Shown here: positions 12,350-24,779 of the stretch, piece by piece
Layout: each line of letters starts with the position of its first letter
Numbering within the stretch: position 1 is the first letter of the stretch
Assembly (NCBI GenBank): GCA_035610835.1
Contig: CM069454.1
Location: 66,363,613-66,427,612, forward strand
Length of the DNA stretch: 64,000 bases
Reading direction: 5' to 3'
Source: Ophiura sarsii
Lineage: Eukaryota; Echinodermata; Ophiuroidea; Amphilepidida; Ophiuridae
Notes under the pieces: model-generated
Database searches by the model: none
What the model was told of the DNA's origin: nothing
Seen by the model: only the letters and a program-made list of their open reading frames with translations
Translations under genes and position numbers: made by a program

Positions 12350-12458
12350 GGAGAGATGTGTGACTTTGCACAGTGACTTTTTAAAGATGTCTGAAGGGTC
12401 ACATAACAAAAAAAAGTTTCTGACTCCTTCACTTTTGGGTGATGTCAAGAACTTTTTG
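12350..12458 (-). repeat. dispersed repeat, copy 2 (partner at 3553-3670)
   Basis: Reverse-complement copy of the 3553-3670 repeat, directly adjoining the foldback MITE. Shared blocks include TGACTTTTTAAAGATGTCTG and GTTTCTGACTCCTTCACTT. Confidence 0.7.
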
Positions 12459-12582
12459 ATACCCCCTCGTACATCAATCTTCCTGATTTCTGTAATTGGT
12501 TGCCAATAGGATTCTTTATTTCTAATATCTTCCCGATTCCTGCGCCAAATCTTCCTGATTGTAAGATGTTGGTGTTGGTAGC

Positions 12583-13270
12583 TCTGTACTTATGTACTTA
12601 TTTCGTCGTTCCAATAAAGTACACTGTTCGAATAAGTATACTTTTCACATGATCATAATAACTATACCTATTCTGTTATTTATATAGTACTTTTTCGAAC
12701 GGTGTACTTAAAAAAGTATACACTAAGTATACACAGACAGAATAAGTAAATATTATTTGGGCCATGTGAAAAGTATACTTATGCTGACCATGTGAAAAGT
12801 ATGCTTACTATTCTGGTCATTGGAAAATTATATTTATTATGATTACGTGAGAAGTATACTTTTTATATTTATAAGTATACTGTTCACATGGTCAGAATAA
12901 GTATACTTCTCACAGTGTACTCAGTCTCAAGTTATGGTCTATGTGAACACGGTTGTGGATGAATAACATTTGAACTCATCAGTAAATGATTAGCAATTGC
13001 CTCATTGATTTGTATTATCTGCCTATGTTATAAAAAGTATACTTTGGTACATAAAATGTACTTATTTGATTAAATAAGTATAAAAAACAACTGTCCTTTT
13101 TTTAGAACTTATTTGTACTTTTATTATACTTTTTACCAGTACTTAAACTGTACTTTAAAAATGTACTTATATTGTACTTATACTATACTTATTTATACTT
13201 TTTTTAAAAAGTGTACTTATTTCGAAAAAGTACTAAATAAGTAAAGTTACTTAAAATGTACTTATTTTGG
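12583..13270. repeat. AT-rich tract dense in AAGTATACTT palindromes
   Basis: About 690 bases built from degenerate copies of AAGTATACTT and GTACTTAT, with phrases such as CATGTGAAAAGTATACTTAT recurring at irregular spacing on both strands. It could be an old expanded minisatellite or the interior of a decayed element. No coding potential. Confidence 0.65.
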
Positions 13271-13449
13271 ACCAGGGCACTGTGTTACTTTTAACACAAA
13301 CTGAAACAGTCGATTCGACAAAATATTTTGAAGATTATTTTTACTCACAACTTGAAACATAAGTACATCTGGGGCAGCAACTCACTTGCCTTTCGTTTTA
13401 AAATGTACCAAAAGTCCAAACATTAATCGGCATACAATCAAGATACGAT

Positions 13450-13945
13450 TGCCAATGTAGCTTTTTTTGCATCTCCAGAATTCAATGAATATAATATTTG
13501 TGAAAATGTATTACGTCATCAGAATTCTGAATTTTGATTAGTGGTTTGAATTATCAATATCAACGTAAATACATGTCATTTTTTAAAACAAAAATTACCT
13601 TTGAAGGGGTTTGTTGATACGTAGCATTCAATGAAGACATTTTTAAAAATGTATGAGGTCATCTAAATGCTGAATTTTGATTGGTCGATTGAATTTTCAT
13701 TGTGAACATAAATATCTGTCTATATTGCTTGGTTTTTGGATGCTCAAAGTTCAATGAATATATTCTTGAAATTGTATGAGGTCATCAAAATGCCGAAATT
13801 TGATGGGTCGATTGAATTTTCATTGTGAACATAAATATCTGTCTAAATAGGCTTGGTTTTTTGATGCTCAAAGTTCAATGAATATATTCTTGAAAATGTA
13901 TGAGGTCATCAAAATGCCGAAATTTGATTGGTCGATTGAATTAGA
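13450..13945 (+). repeat. tandem repeat, ~124-bp unit, about four copies
   Basis: CAATGAA anchors at 13483, 13629, 13752 and 13876 give spacings of 146, 123 and 124. Units contain ATGTATGAGGTCATCAAAAT and TGATTGGTCGATTGAATTTT. The last two copies are nearly identical and the first two are progressively diverged, suggesting expansion at the right-hand end. Confidence 0.85.
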
Positions 13946-13974
13946 GTTCTTCTCTTATCTCTTTCTTAACATAA

Positions 13975-16805
13975 TACATGTATGAGGTTTGGCCTGATCC
14001 CCGTTGTGTATTCACCGCGCTCTAAACCCTAATGGGCCCCTCACATACGAGGGTCATTCAGTAAGTTATGAAAGTGATCATGGTATGGGATGCATGAGTG
14101 ATTCTATTGAGGGATATTGTGATCAATACAAAGTATGAACCTTTGTCTCTTAAACAATACAGTTTTGGATTCATAGTGTGAACTATGACGTCATAGCATT
14201 GTCTCAAAGTAAGTACACTTGGGACACTACTAAATCAGTTATTTGGCGGGAAATTTGAATTGTTTGTATGAAACATGTGGTAAGAAGATTAATTTTTTTT
14301 CGCGTAAGTATGATAAAAAAGACAATAACTTTAATCCTGTGTAATTTGATATATGTAGTATAAGAGGAAAAAGTAAGGAGGGGCAATTGAATAAAAAAGT
14401 ACACAAATATCAGTATTTCAAATAGCCAATTTCATTGAAAAAATGCCCAGTCAGTAAATCACTTATATTGCGGAAAATCAAACAATTTAGGAAAAATCCA
14501 AGCAATTAACCAGTTTGGGAGATACCATATGATAGCTAACTAATTATATGAACTTATTCGCATGAAACCTGCAGAAAATATGCGCATGCGCAGACGGCAG
14601 ATCATTTTGAACAGGGCCAAAAATGGCTAAAATCATGAAATTAACCAGATAAAAGCTTACTGTGCCTTCAAATTCTAATCAGAAATAATGAAAAATGCTT
14701 AAATCAATGTGTATAAATATTGTGATAGTCAAAATGAAGATATACATGAATGTATCAATCAAAGAAGGATGCCACAACCTCTCTTATTACTGTTATCTTT
14801 AGAGCTACTGGATATGTATTGTGTAAGTAATCGTCATATAATTTCAATGGTTTGAGGACATTTTATGAACAGCTCCTCTTGAAATCCCCACTATTATTGC
14901 TTTACATCCCTCAACAATTTACTAAATTTTAATCCCTCCATTGTTCTTTATCCTTTGTTATTTTCTAAGGTATATCATTGCGGATTTTGCTAAATAAAAG
15001 CGTATTTGAGATGGTCCCTTCTTGTTTGTATTAAGGAATGCAGATCTTAAAAAGAGTGTCAAACAGAGATAAGTGTGTGTTCTAACTATGTGCCAAGTGT
15101 TATCTGTTTTTATGATTGCATTGCCGAGGTATACGCAAATGCACCAATCAACCCATATTCAACATATTACATATCGAGCCAAATAATTGACAGATTTCAG
15201 TCAGTGTCTGAAACCTATTGTGTTTATGTTAATGACGTTACATAACCAAAGGCATCTAACAATCCAAAAGTGTATTGTTTGAAAGACAAAGGTTCATACT
15301 TTGTATTGATCACATTATCTCTCAATAGAATCACTCATGCATCCCACACCATGATCACTTTCATTATTTATTGAACGATCCTCGTATGTCCGTGTGAGCT
15401 ATGCGGCCCCTTACTGTCTTATAGAAAAACAACAGAGTCCAACACAGTGAACAATCAGCAAAAAAAGGCAACGGCCGCATTGATTTTGTTGTCACCGGGT
15501 TCATACCGTTCTATACCGGGTCCTAATCGGCCTGGAGCCGGGCTCATACCCATTCCTCACCAGATCCTCACCGGCCAGAACGCCTGGGTAATGGCAGAAC
15601 CGCCTCAATAACGTCATCAAACCGCCCTTTATAAGCTGAGCGTTCAAGCTCGCCGCTTCAGCTCACATATCCGTGTGAGCTGGCCGGCCCCTTGGCCTTA
15701 CCGTGTGACACATAGGTGCAGACGGCGGCACACGGTGAGGAAACACGGTGGGCCGTTTCTCGTCCGTTGAACATGTTCAGGGTACTTTGCCGGCCATCCG
15801 CGCCCGGCAGGATTTTTTGAGCATGCTTACAACTCCTGCCGTGTGAGTAAAAGCGGCGGCGAACGGTGAGAGCTCGGTTTAATAACGGTATAAAAACGGC
15901 GCATCCGTTTTGCACCCGTTCGCAAGGCGGTGGTGGTAGGCGGCCACCTTACCATCTAATAGAAAAACAAAAGAGTCCAAAAAAATCAGTAAAAAATTGT
16001 CAACGGGCGCATTGATTTTGTTGTGTTGTCACCGGGTCCATACCGTTATATACCGGGTCTATACCGGGTCCATACCGGGTCCTCACCGGCCTGGTACCGG
16101 GCTCACCGTCCTCAAACATTTCAAGCTTACCGTTCTCACAGGGTGCATATCACCTCCTCACCGGGTCCCCGGCCTCATACAGTTCTAGCTTATATCGTTC
16201 TCACCGTGTCCTCACCGAGTGTATACCATCTCCATACCGGGTCCTCACCGGTCGGAACGACTGGGAACCGGCCGAACCGTCTTGATTACGTCATCAAACC
16301 GCCCTTTTTAAGCTGAGCGCTCAAGCTCGCCGCTTCATTTGCATTTCCTGAATTCATACGACCAACATCTATAATACAACATGTTTGTTGAGAGTCCGTT
16401 CTGCAAACGATTAAACCGTCCACCACCGCCCTGCGAAAGGGCGCGAAACGGGTTCGCCGTCCTTATATCGCCCTCATATCGTTCTAATACCGGGTTCTCA
16501 ACGTTCGCTGCCGCTTTTACTCAGCCGCCAGGAGTTTTGAGCATGCTCAAAACTCCGGTGGCGGGCAAAGTCCCCTGAACGTGTTCAACGGACGGGAAAC
16601 GGCCCACCGTGGGTGCCGCCGTCTGCACCCATTTTTCACACGGTAAGGGGCCGCCCAGCTCACACGGATACATGTGAGGGACATTAGACCCATGCATAAA
16701 CCCATTTTTATGCGCCATGTTTGACCCATATCTAGGTATAATTTAGTGCACGGTTACGAATATACATAACTGCAATGGGGATCAGACCATACCACATACA
16801 GCATG
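13975..16805. mobile_element. large inverted-repeat element, itself interrupted by a TA-flanked transposon
   Basis: The left end (13975-14047, resuming at 15385) and the right end (to about 16805) are reverse complements. Matching phrases include CTGATCCCC, CCCTCACAT and CCGTGTGAGCT followed by GCGGCCCCTTAC. The match is gapped at the outermost 100 bases. Inside, 15400-15660 is duplicated at 15950-16340 (TACCGGGTCC-rich and ending GCTCAAGCTCGCCGCTTCA), and 15661-15936 recurs inverted at 16400-16690. Without the nested 1,337-bp element it would be about 1.5 kb. No transposase frame is visible. Ends are approximate. Confidence 0.65.
14048..15384. mobile_element. 1,337-bp TA-flanked Tc1/mariner-like element, no transposase
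   Basis: Terminal repeats start CGAGGGTCATTCAGTAAG at 14048 and mirror CGAGGATCGTTCAATAA at the right end (15384), matching with gaps for about 120 bases. TA is present on both sides (14046-14047, 15385-15386). Excision restores the continuous terminal sequence of the surrounding element. The CGAGGGTC end, TA target and 1.3-kb length fit Tc1/mariner, but the interior is AT-rich and lacks a transposase frame, so it is non-autonomous. Confidence 0.8.
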
Positions 16806-17027
16806 TACAGAAAACACTGATTTGAACAAAGCACTATCTCGGTAAGCGGAGAATATCGGACTTTAATCTGATCACTTAATAAAGCATAGGGATATTATTT
16901 GGTGGTGTGCTACCGTAGACAGTGCAAATAAGAGAGAAGGGGACTACCACCATGATTCGTGAAGATGAGTACCTTTCACATGTTTTTGATGAACTATTGC
17001 TCTTATCACGTGTTGATAGAGCAAACC

Positions 17028-17650
17028 GTGTTTGTCGAACCGTTCATAACCATGAAGTTCTAGACGTTGGTGTAACACTGTTATACACATTGAAAGACTA
17101 AACGCTTACCTTTCATATGCCGTTTATTTCATCTCATTCGGTTTTGTCAATCCTGAGATATTAACTAAAGCTACCTAAAATCGATGTTGTGTTACTTTTA
17201 CAGAAAGAATGCTTATACGCATCAAACTGATACTAACTTGTTCTTCCAATGGGCATCAATCCTACATTAGGGTAGGGGAGAGGCATTCGGTTTGAATTTT
17301 AAAAATATTCATTTTGTTGGGCTACACAGACACTCATTCTATTATTTAAACTTATTCTATCGCAATACCAAAAACAAAAAAATATGCTAAGACCAATCGA
17401 ACAATGGTAGATTTGTATCTCCGGAGTAAACCTTTCTATTCATTGCAAACTGTAAAGTGGCACAACGTCGATTTTAGGTAGCTTTACTTAATTGGCCATA
17501 TATCAGGATTGACAAAACCAAATCAGATTAAATAAACGGCATCTGAAAGCCAAGCGTTTAGTCTCTAAATATGTATAACATGTTGCACCAAATTTTAGAA
17601 CTTCATGGTCAATAAGTTGGGTAAACACTTGCACAGTTCTTTTTGGGACA
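17028..17650. mobile_element. foldback element with GGGACACCCTGTAT end
   Basis: Arms at about 17028-17197 and 17459-17640 are reverse complements (shared: ACCATGAAGTTCTA, AGACTAAACGCTT and AGCTACCTAAAATCGA). The right end carries TTTTTGGGACACCCTGTATA, a typical terminal sequence of short Tc1/mariner elements. The matching left terminus is missing, so the copy looks truncated or rearranged there. Confidence 0.7.
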
Positions 17651-20149
17651 CCCTGTATAGTATAGATTAGATTAGATATATAGGGATGCTAATTAGCATT
17701 CATATACTGGTAATACGTTCACTCTATAAAATAAGTAAGTTCAACAAACTTAACAAAGAGACGCCCATAACATAGGAAGCATATCCCGCGCTCAATCGCG
17801 GACAAGTCACCTTCTCTATGCAATGCCCTTGATCATTAGTAGTAATAATATCGACGAGCGAAGCGAGGAGTTCTATTACGTACTGATAGCACAGCACTAC
17901 CGTTCTATATGTCATGTATGTGACAGCTACCGTTCGATATGACAGCACTACCGTTCTATATTAAATGCCATGACCATATGTGGTATGGTGACAGCTCAGC
18001 TATTGTTATGTATATGTTGGCAGGTACATGTAAGTGATCTAGTCACTAAACTTGGTTGTTGAATGGTCAAAAGACAAATCAGACATGGCGCTCAACTTAT
18101 ATTTTCCCAATTAAATCCCACTTATAATTCTTGGCTCAGCCTATACCAGTTACAACTCTTTCACCCTTGTACAAATGTTTATATTACCAAAACAAAAAGT
18201 CATCTCTTCCATCTCTACACCATAATAGCATATGCATCATGATCTATGTATACCGTATTTGAAGTGTCAAAGCTAGGCAGGTGTCAGATACTTCCATTTC
18301 ATCACCTTAATACCGGGCCTTACAGTGCACATCATTTTTACGAACAACAAAATACGAACTTTATAACCAACTAGGCTTTACTTTACGGCAAACATCACTA
18401 GATCGCCGTGCAAGTGTGCAAAAGATTGGCAAACGAAAAAAACAAAGAACCGATAGTAGACCGAGAACCTTTCATTTTGATAGTACTGTGACATATAATA
18501 TAGGGGATCAGCATTGCGCTATACAACACAAGCGCAGAATAGTCTAACCACAGCAGAGGTAGGATGACAGGCCCGTTCACTAGGATCATGTACGAAAAAA
18601 ATAATCGCCAACGGGGTGCGTCATATGGTCCGTCAGAATCAACTAATGGTGCGTCACAAAATTGACTGAGGGTGCGTATATTATACGACAAAGGTCCGTC
18701 ACTTTTTTGACACAGGGTGCGTCATGGTACATGAGAAGTTAACGCACCTCGGTTAAGTGACGCACCATTCCCGGGGGTCGTATAGTGCGTCTGACAACTG
18801 ATAGGTGTATAACATGCAAGATACATAACTATGTACTCTGTAATTGTATATACATACATGTATATTATTTATTTGTTAACTAGTCATACCGATCATATTA
18901 TCCCATTAATTAACATAATACCGGTACACTGTAATAATGATCCAGCAGACCGACGGTAAACTTGAATGTTATTATAAGGTTTATAAAGGCTTTGAGGTTT
19001 TTAAACCATATTAAAACCGTTAAAGCAAAATTATCGTTTACGTTAATTTTATTTGTGTAGACCATGAAGCGAGACAGTTAGCGCCAGCAGCGATCAGCTC
19101 TATATGTCTTTTTCGCTGTGGACTTTCGCATACGGACACAGACAACTATATAAATCAGCACCAATCTGTAAAAGTCTAGGGTGCTGGCCGTGTGGTAACA
19201 GGTTTGAGCAAAATTAAGGTACCAAACTAAACTGGCGATAACCGACTTATTGGCATGTTTTCATTTCGGACCATTATTGTCAGGAAATAAAATCAGCGAT
19301 ACAGCGCAATATCTTGTTTTGAGTTTACTATTGTGATGTGTAGAGCTTCGTTGGTCGACGCAAATCATTTTAACGATTCAGCTTAGATAATAAGACATAT
19401 AGACTAATAGTACGTAAACCTCTATCATTCAGCGATCATTACATGATTTAACACGTATACAAAACAATTGTTTTAGATAATACGATGAACACGAATTATT
19501 TATGTGAGATTATGTGTGTGCAATTTAATTATTCATATCAATTACTATTTGTGCAATGTATGGATCATTAGATCTTACAATTTACAGCCGCACATAACAT
19601 TTAACTGTGGATTGTGAACTGTTTAACTAATTTCTATTAGTTTAACCATATTTTACAAAACCGATTTTTCAGAAACCTTTCACAACTTTCACAAGTCTTA
19701 TCTCAAGAATTACTGAACCAATACTAGGCATGTTTGTTTTTACTGAAGAAAAATGTAATGCATTTCTCATGGCGATTCAAAATATGGTGATGAGATTCAA
19801 CAATGTTGACATTTTTCAAACATTTTGTGAAATTTTGATACCGTCGTCTGCATATGATTGCCGTGTGGAAAGTGTTAATTAAAACAAAATTGGTATACTA
19901 AAATGATTTCTTTTTTGAAATCAATCGATTGTTGTTCATGATTAATGTCAGGCTTATCATCGATGACAATATATATCTGGGTTACGGTTGAGGAATTTCT
20001 CCAAAGTTTCGCCCAAGTTATACGTTTTTATATAATTATACTGTATTCTAACTGTTTTATATTCTTCTTTCTTCTTCTTTCTTTTGTCATAAGACCTATA
20101 GCTCCGTAACCCTTAGTACCCTTTTGTGCACCACTACTCAGGTTGTAAA
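17651..20149. other. intergenic with two repeat fragments
   Basis: No gene recognised. 18590-18825 matches the right-hand part of the TTA-flanked element at 27627-27949 (GACGCACCATTCCCGGGGGT and its ACAACTGATAGGTGTATAA end). 19665-19860 is a dispersed repeat whose inverted partner lies at 57170-57345. A minus-strand frame at 18398-18691 has no recognisable domain and overlaps the first fragment. Confidence 0.55.
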
Positions 20150-21020
20150 GCATAAGGGGTCAAAAGTCACACAGGTGTCACTAGGGGTCAAAACGCCCTT
20201 GCAATTTAGCGAAATGACCTAGGATCACCAGAATTAGTCAACATATTCCTTTTGACCGTACCCATTTATAATAATTAGGTTTTTAAAATCCAAAAATAAT
20301 TGGGGTCACTAGGGGTCAAAATAGAATTTTTCACTCCTCGCACTCAAAATGCTATTTTTTCGAGAGGAAATGACCGATGATTGTCAGAATTGATCAGATT
20401 GCTTGGATCCATGTACATATAGGGTCTTCAGCGATTAAAAGTGACATGTCATATGGGGTCACTAGGGGTCATTGACCTAAACAGGGGTAAAATGTAATTC
20501 ATGTGCCGATTTTGACCGGACTTGTCTCATCTTGTGCATATTGATTAGCCAAGAAGATGAAAAACCCATGACTTTGACGTCAAAGGTCACGAAGGGGTCA
20601 CTTGGGGTCAAATGTAAATTTTCACTCCTCGCACTCAAAATGCTACTTTTTCGCGAGAAAATGACCGATGATTGTCAGAATTAGTCAAAGATTCCTTGTA
20701 TCCATGTTCATATAGGGTGTTCATCGAATACAAGTGACATGTCATATGGGGTCACTAGGGTTCATTGACCGAAACAGCGGTAAAATTTAAGGCATGCTCC
20801 GATTTTGACCGGACTTGTTTCATCTTGTACGTATTGATGAGTCAAGAAAAGAAATGAATCATGACTTTGGGGTCGAAGGTCACGATAAGGTCACAAGGGG
20901 GTAAAATGTAAATGTTCTCTCCTTGCTTTTCAAAATGCCTCTTGTCCAAGAGGAAATGACCGATGATTATCAAAAACGGTTATAATGTTTCATACAGAAA
21001 GGAGCATACGTTCATCATCA
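20150..21020 (+). repeat. tandem repeat, ~293-bp unit, about three copies
   Basis: The phrase TCACTCCTCGCACTCAAAAT recurs at about 20327 and 20619, with a decayed third copy near 20910. Units share GTCATATGGGGTCACTAGGG, TTGACCGGACTTGT and AAATGACCGATGATTGTCAG. The sequence is rich in GGGTCA/AGGTCA words. It ends about 60 bases from the stop codon of the GPCR gene, so it may form its 3' flank or 3' UTR. Confidence 0.8.
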
Positions 21021-21075
21021 GGTCAATGGTCAATATCCACGAATTATATCTTTGATCTCCGATCACAAATTATCT

Positions 21076-24000
21076 CTAGTCTACGTTTGTGTTTCTGTTT
21101 TCAATAAGTGTAATGAGGGTGTAGAGAAAAGGATTGATCGCAGAATTAATAGGGATGATAAAAGCTACTGTCCAAACGTACACCAATGGATCAACAGAGA
21201 TAACCTGGCATTGAGCGAGGATACACAATATGATGATCGGAACCCATGTAAAGAAATCAGTTAATACAATGGCAGACATCTTCACAGACATTCGAATCTC
21301 CTGCTTCACGGTTTGATTTCTTCCCGCCTTCTTTGTTGTGTCTCTTGCTGTTTTGAATATATCTATATAAAGAACAGCAATCAACACAACACAAACCAAG
21401 TTGACACAGATGTAAACGATGATTGAAAAGTACGTCGCCAACTGGGTGCCTGTAATTTCCGAAACGGCATAGGGAGCAGATATGGTTATTGGACTTACGT
21501 ACATCCTGTAATTGTAAACTATTGCCCCTACTTTCCTATTCCAATACTGGAATGAATGAAATTTAGCAGTGTTTGATTCAATGACAACAGAACCGATAGT
21601 CTGTTCGCTTACAGGTCTTCGTACTATTGGTAAACCTACACAAACTTCAGAAACCTCGTAAATATCCGAAAAGAATCCAGATAAAACTATTGGTACCACA
21701 CTGATAATCACACCAATAATCCAAATTGATATCAAGCAAATCTTTGCTGATTTTGGTCTTAAACGATAAACGCTAAACGGATACCTAACGCCTAGAAACC
21801 TGTCTAAAGTGATTAGTGTGATCAAAATTACAGACACTTCACTCGACAAAACTGACAAGGTGCTAGTTAACTTGCAGATAGGGCCAGTCCTCCAAGTTTC
21901 TGAGAAAGAGGGAAAATAATCTACATAATAAGCATCGGCAGATGCCATTAATACCATACTGATTCCCATGAGGAGGTCCGACAGTGCTAGATGAGATATC
22001 AGAAGAGATTGAACCGATTCCTCTTGTTTATCAACACAGCGTGAATAAAGCACGAACATGTTGCATGCAATCGCGAAAAGACCAAGAGCCCAGATAGACA
22101 CACGAGATGGATAATCATTCAACATTCGATTGCACGTTAAATAAATTGGTCGAGGATATCTTGAAATGCACGTGACATTTTTCACAAAGCAGCAAGTGGC
22201 ACTTTCGTCAATTAAAATCATCGATGTACCAAGATCACTAAAAGATGATTTAGTGATGAGCAATAGATTGTTCGATCTAAGGTCTAACGCATTGATCCCA
22301 TTTGTATGAAAGCCTTTGCTCTCAATTGTTTGGATTGAATTATATGAGAGGTTGACAAATTTCAAATGTGTCAAATTGTCAAAAGCCCTTATGGGTAAAG
22401 CCGTAATGTTATTATACTGCATATCAAGATGTTTAAGATAGGTTAAACCGGTAAAAAGTCCTCTTGTGATATTTGATAATAAATTGCTCGATAGTTTAAG
22501 TAAAACCAAACTAGTTAAATACTTGAATAAACCTGGTTCAATTTCAGTTAGTGTGTTGTTCTCTAAGTAAAGGATTTCTAAATTGCTGAGATCATCAAAT
22601 ATTCCAACTGGTAGCCAAGACAGGACATTGTTATCAAAAGATAAGAAATTCATAGTTGTCATATTTTGGAAAGTATCCAGGTTCATATGCTTCAATTTAT
22701 TAGTTCCCGCGTCGAGTATCTGTAAACCAATAAGCCCTCTCAAAGAGGGCATGACATGCAGACTATTGTAAGAGATATTCAAAAAAATCAGTGTATCTAA
22801 TGAAGTAAACACGTCGTGAGGCACATCAGTTAACTTGTTATTACCGATATTCAGATATTGCAATGAAGTCATATTGTCGAATACATTTTCTGATAGACTT
22901 TCAAGATGATTGTCGTTTAACAAAAGTGAGCCTACATTCATCAATGACTCAAAAATCTTGAGCGGTAAACCGGCCAGTGAATTAAAGCTGAGATCTATGT
23001 TCACCATTAAATGCATATCTCTGAATGCGCCAGTTGGTAACGAAGTTAATTGATTATGTTGCATTTGAAAAACGTTAACATTTACTAGTCCAAAAAATGC
23101 ATCGTCTGGAATTGAGGGCAGTAAGTTATTTTGAAGAGCTACATTTCTCAAATTTACCAGACCGTTATAAAGACCATCAGGTAATTCAACCAGCTTATTG
23201 TTTTCAATTCGTATGGCGCTAGCACTATACAGATCAGCAAAGATACCATAAGGTAACGAGGTCAGTTGATTGTTGGTTAGCATCAATTGGCGTAACAAAT
23301 ATAGGCCCTGAAAAGCACCTGCATGTAGATTTGACAACAGATTATATTCCAATCGTAAGTCCTCTAGATGACTCAGACCAGAAAATTCATTATCTATTGA
23401 TTCCAGATAGTTATTGTTTAAATACAAGACGGTCAAATTTGTCAAATTTCCAAACAAACCGTTGGGTATGGACGTAAAGTTATTGTTATGTAGGTATAAC
23501 GTAGTCAAATGAATCAATCCTTTGAATATGCCTTCTGGCAAGGTAGCTAATTGTATATTTGCAAGTACTATGTAGACCAATTTGGTTAAACTATCATAAA
23601 CATCTGCATCTAAATTGACTAGTTTATTACCGGTAAGATCAATAGAAAGCATTTGCGCAAGGTTATCAAAAATTCCAATCGGCAAAGAACTTAGACTATT
23701 TTCATTTAAATTTAGTATAATCAATGAAAACGTATTATTGAACACCTTAGCAGGTAATGAAATCAATCGATTGTAACTCAGATCTAATACTTCTAATGAA
23801 AAATATCACTGAATACCTTAGCAGGTAATGAAATCAATCGATTGTAATTCAGATCTAAACCTTGTAACTCATTGAGACCTATGAAGGCGTCAGGCGTTAT
23901 ATCTGTCATACGCTGCGCATAAAATGACACCCGTCCAGTGTCTGTATGATAAATCAACAGAGTAACCATGACATCGTCATTGCAAGCAGTTGTCCAATTC

Positions 24001-24596
24001 TTATAGCCAAGGATACAGGAACATTCTAAGGGACAAGTAAACTTGTAGTAAGTGTCAGTGCTGTATGAACGGCTCCCTTTGTTAATTTCATCATAGTGAG
24101 TAGCATTGCAAGTATTGTGTACAATGCCGTTTTCAACTAATTGTATGTGTTTGTCATGACAACCTGTAACATTTGTGGTTATTCCTTGAACTTTCAACGT
24201 CACTTGACTATAAAAATAGTTCAGTGTGAAATTCATTACATCGCTCAGAATGAATAGACAGTGTTTTGAATCTAACGCTAAATATCTTTGTTGACAATTG
24301 TCAGTTGACGCTAATATTTCAATATAAAAGTTGGAATATACAGCTTCTTCATTTGAATTGAGTATCTCTATAGAAGTTCCATTCACTCCCACTAAATCAA
24401 GGTCTATATCGCAACCGTAAAATTCATCAGTGATGTTTCCTGTATTTATAACAACTGGGTTTGAGGTTATATTGATGTGGCTGATGTTACATGCATCAAC
24501 GCCACCATCTCCCAGAGTTGCTAACGCGCGCTGTACACAAGTAAGAAATATTGATAATATAAGGCAACAACTAACTGATTTCGCACATGATTCCAT
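21076..24596 (-). CDS. leucine-rich-repeat G-protein-coupled receptor, relaxin-receptor-like; split by one frameshift
   Basis: Predicted cell-surface receptor, read right to left without introns. The start at 24596 (MESCAKSVSC) opens a signal peptide (about residues 1-26). Next come about 160 residues with many Asn-glycosylation sites and cysteines, an LRRNT-like cap (CPLECSC), and about 22 leucine-rich repeats of 24 residues. A cysteine hinge (ATCCF) and seven membrane segments follow. TM2 has SHLALSDLLMG, the TM3 end has LDRFLGVRYPF in place of DRY, TM6 has TDFFTWVPI and TM7 has NSAINPFLYTL; these fit the LGR/RXFP branch of rhodopsin-family receptors. Vertebrate RXFPs have an LDLa module and about ten repeats, whereas this has neither. 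Frame is lost at about 23793: one T missing from a T run after GATA gives a premature stop, and restoring one T reconnects the repeats. Real lesion or assembly error is undecided. The ligand is unknown. Confidence 0.88.
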
Positions 24597-24633
24597 TTTG
24601 ATACACTGTAGCTGTTCGGCTATAATAATTTAA

Positions 24634-24779
24634 AGGCAAAGGTCCACTCTGGCTAGTTTGACCAGGGTGACTAGCGCACACCTGTTAATTTGGTGACAGA
24701 TGAAATAGAGCTAAGATGGAGAAATCTCAATCTTGAGATATTCCCAAAGGATCTGGCAGTTAAGAGTGGACCTAAGGGT
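24634..24779. mobile_element. 146-bp MITE with TTAA target duplication
   Basis: TTAA (within TTTAA) flanks both ends. Terminal repeats share AGGTCCACTCT (24644-24654 and, inverted, near 24763-24773). It sits about 40 bases upstream of the GPCR start codon, where it could form part of the promoter or 5' UTR. An inverted, diverged copy lies at 44836-44980. TTAA targets suggest a piggyBac- or Kolobok-like source. Confidence 0.75.
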
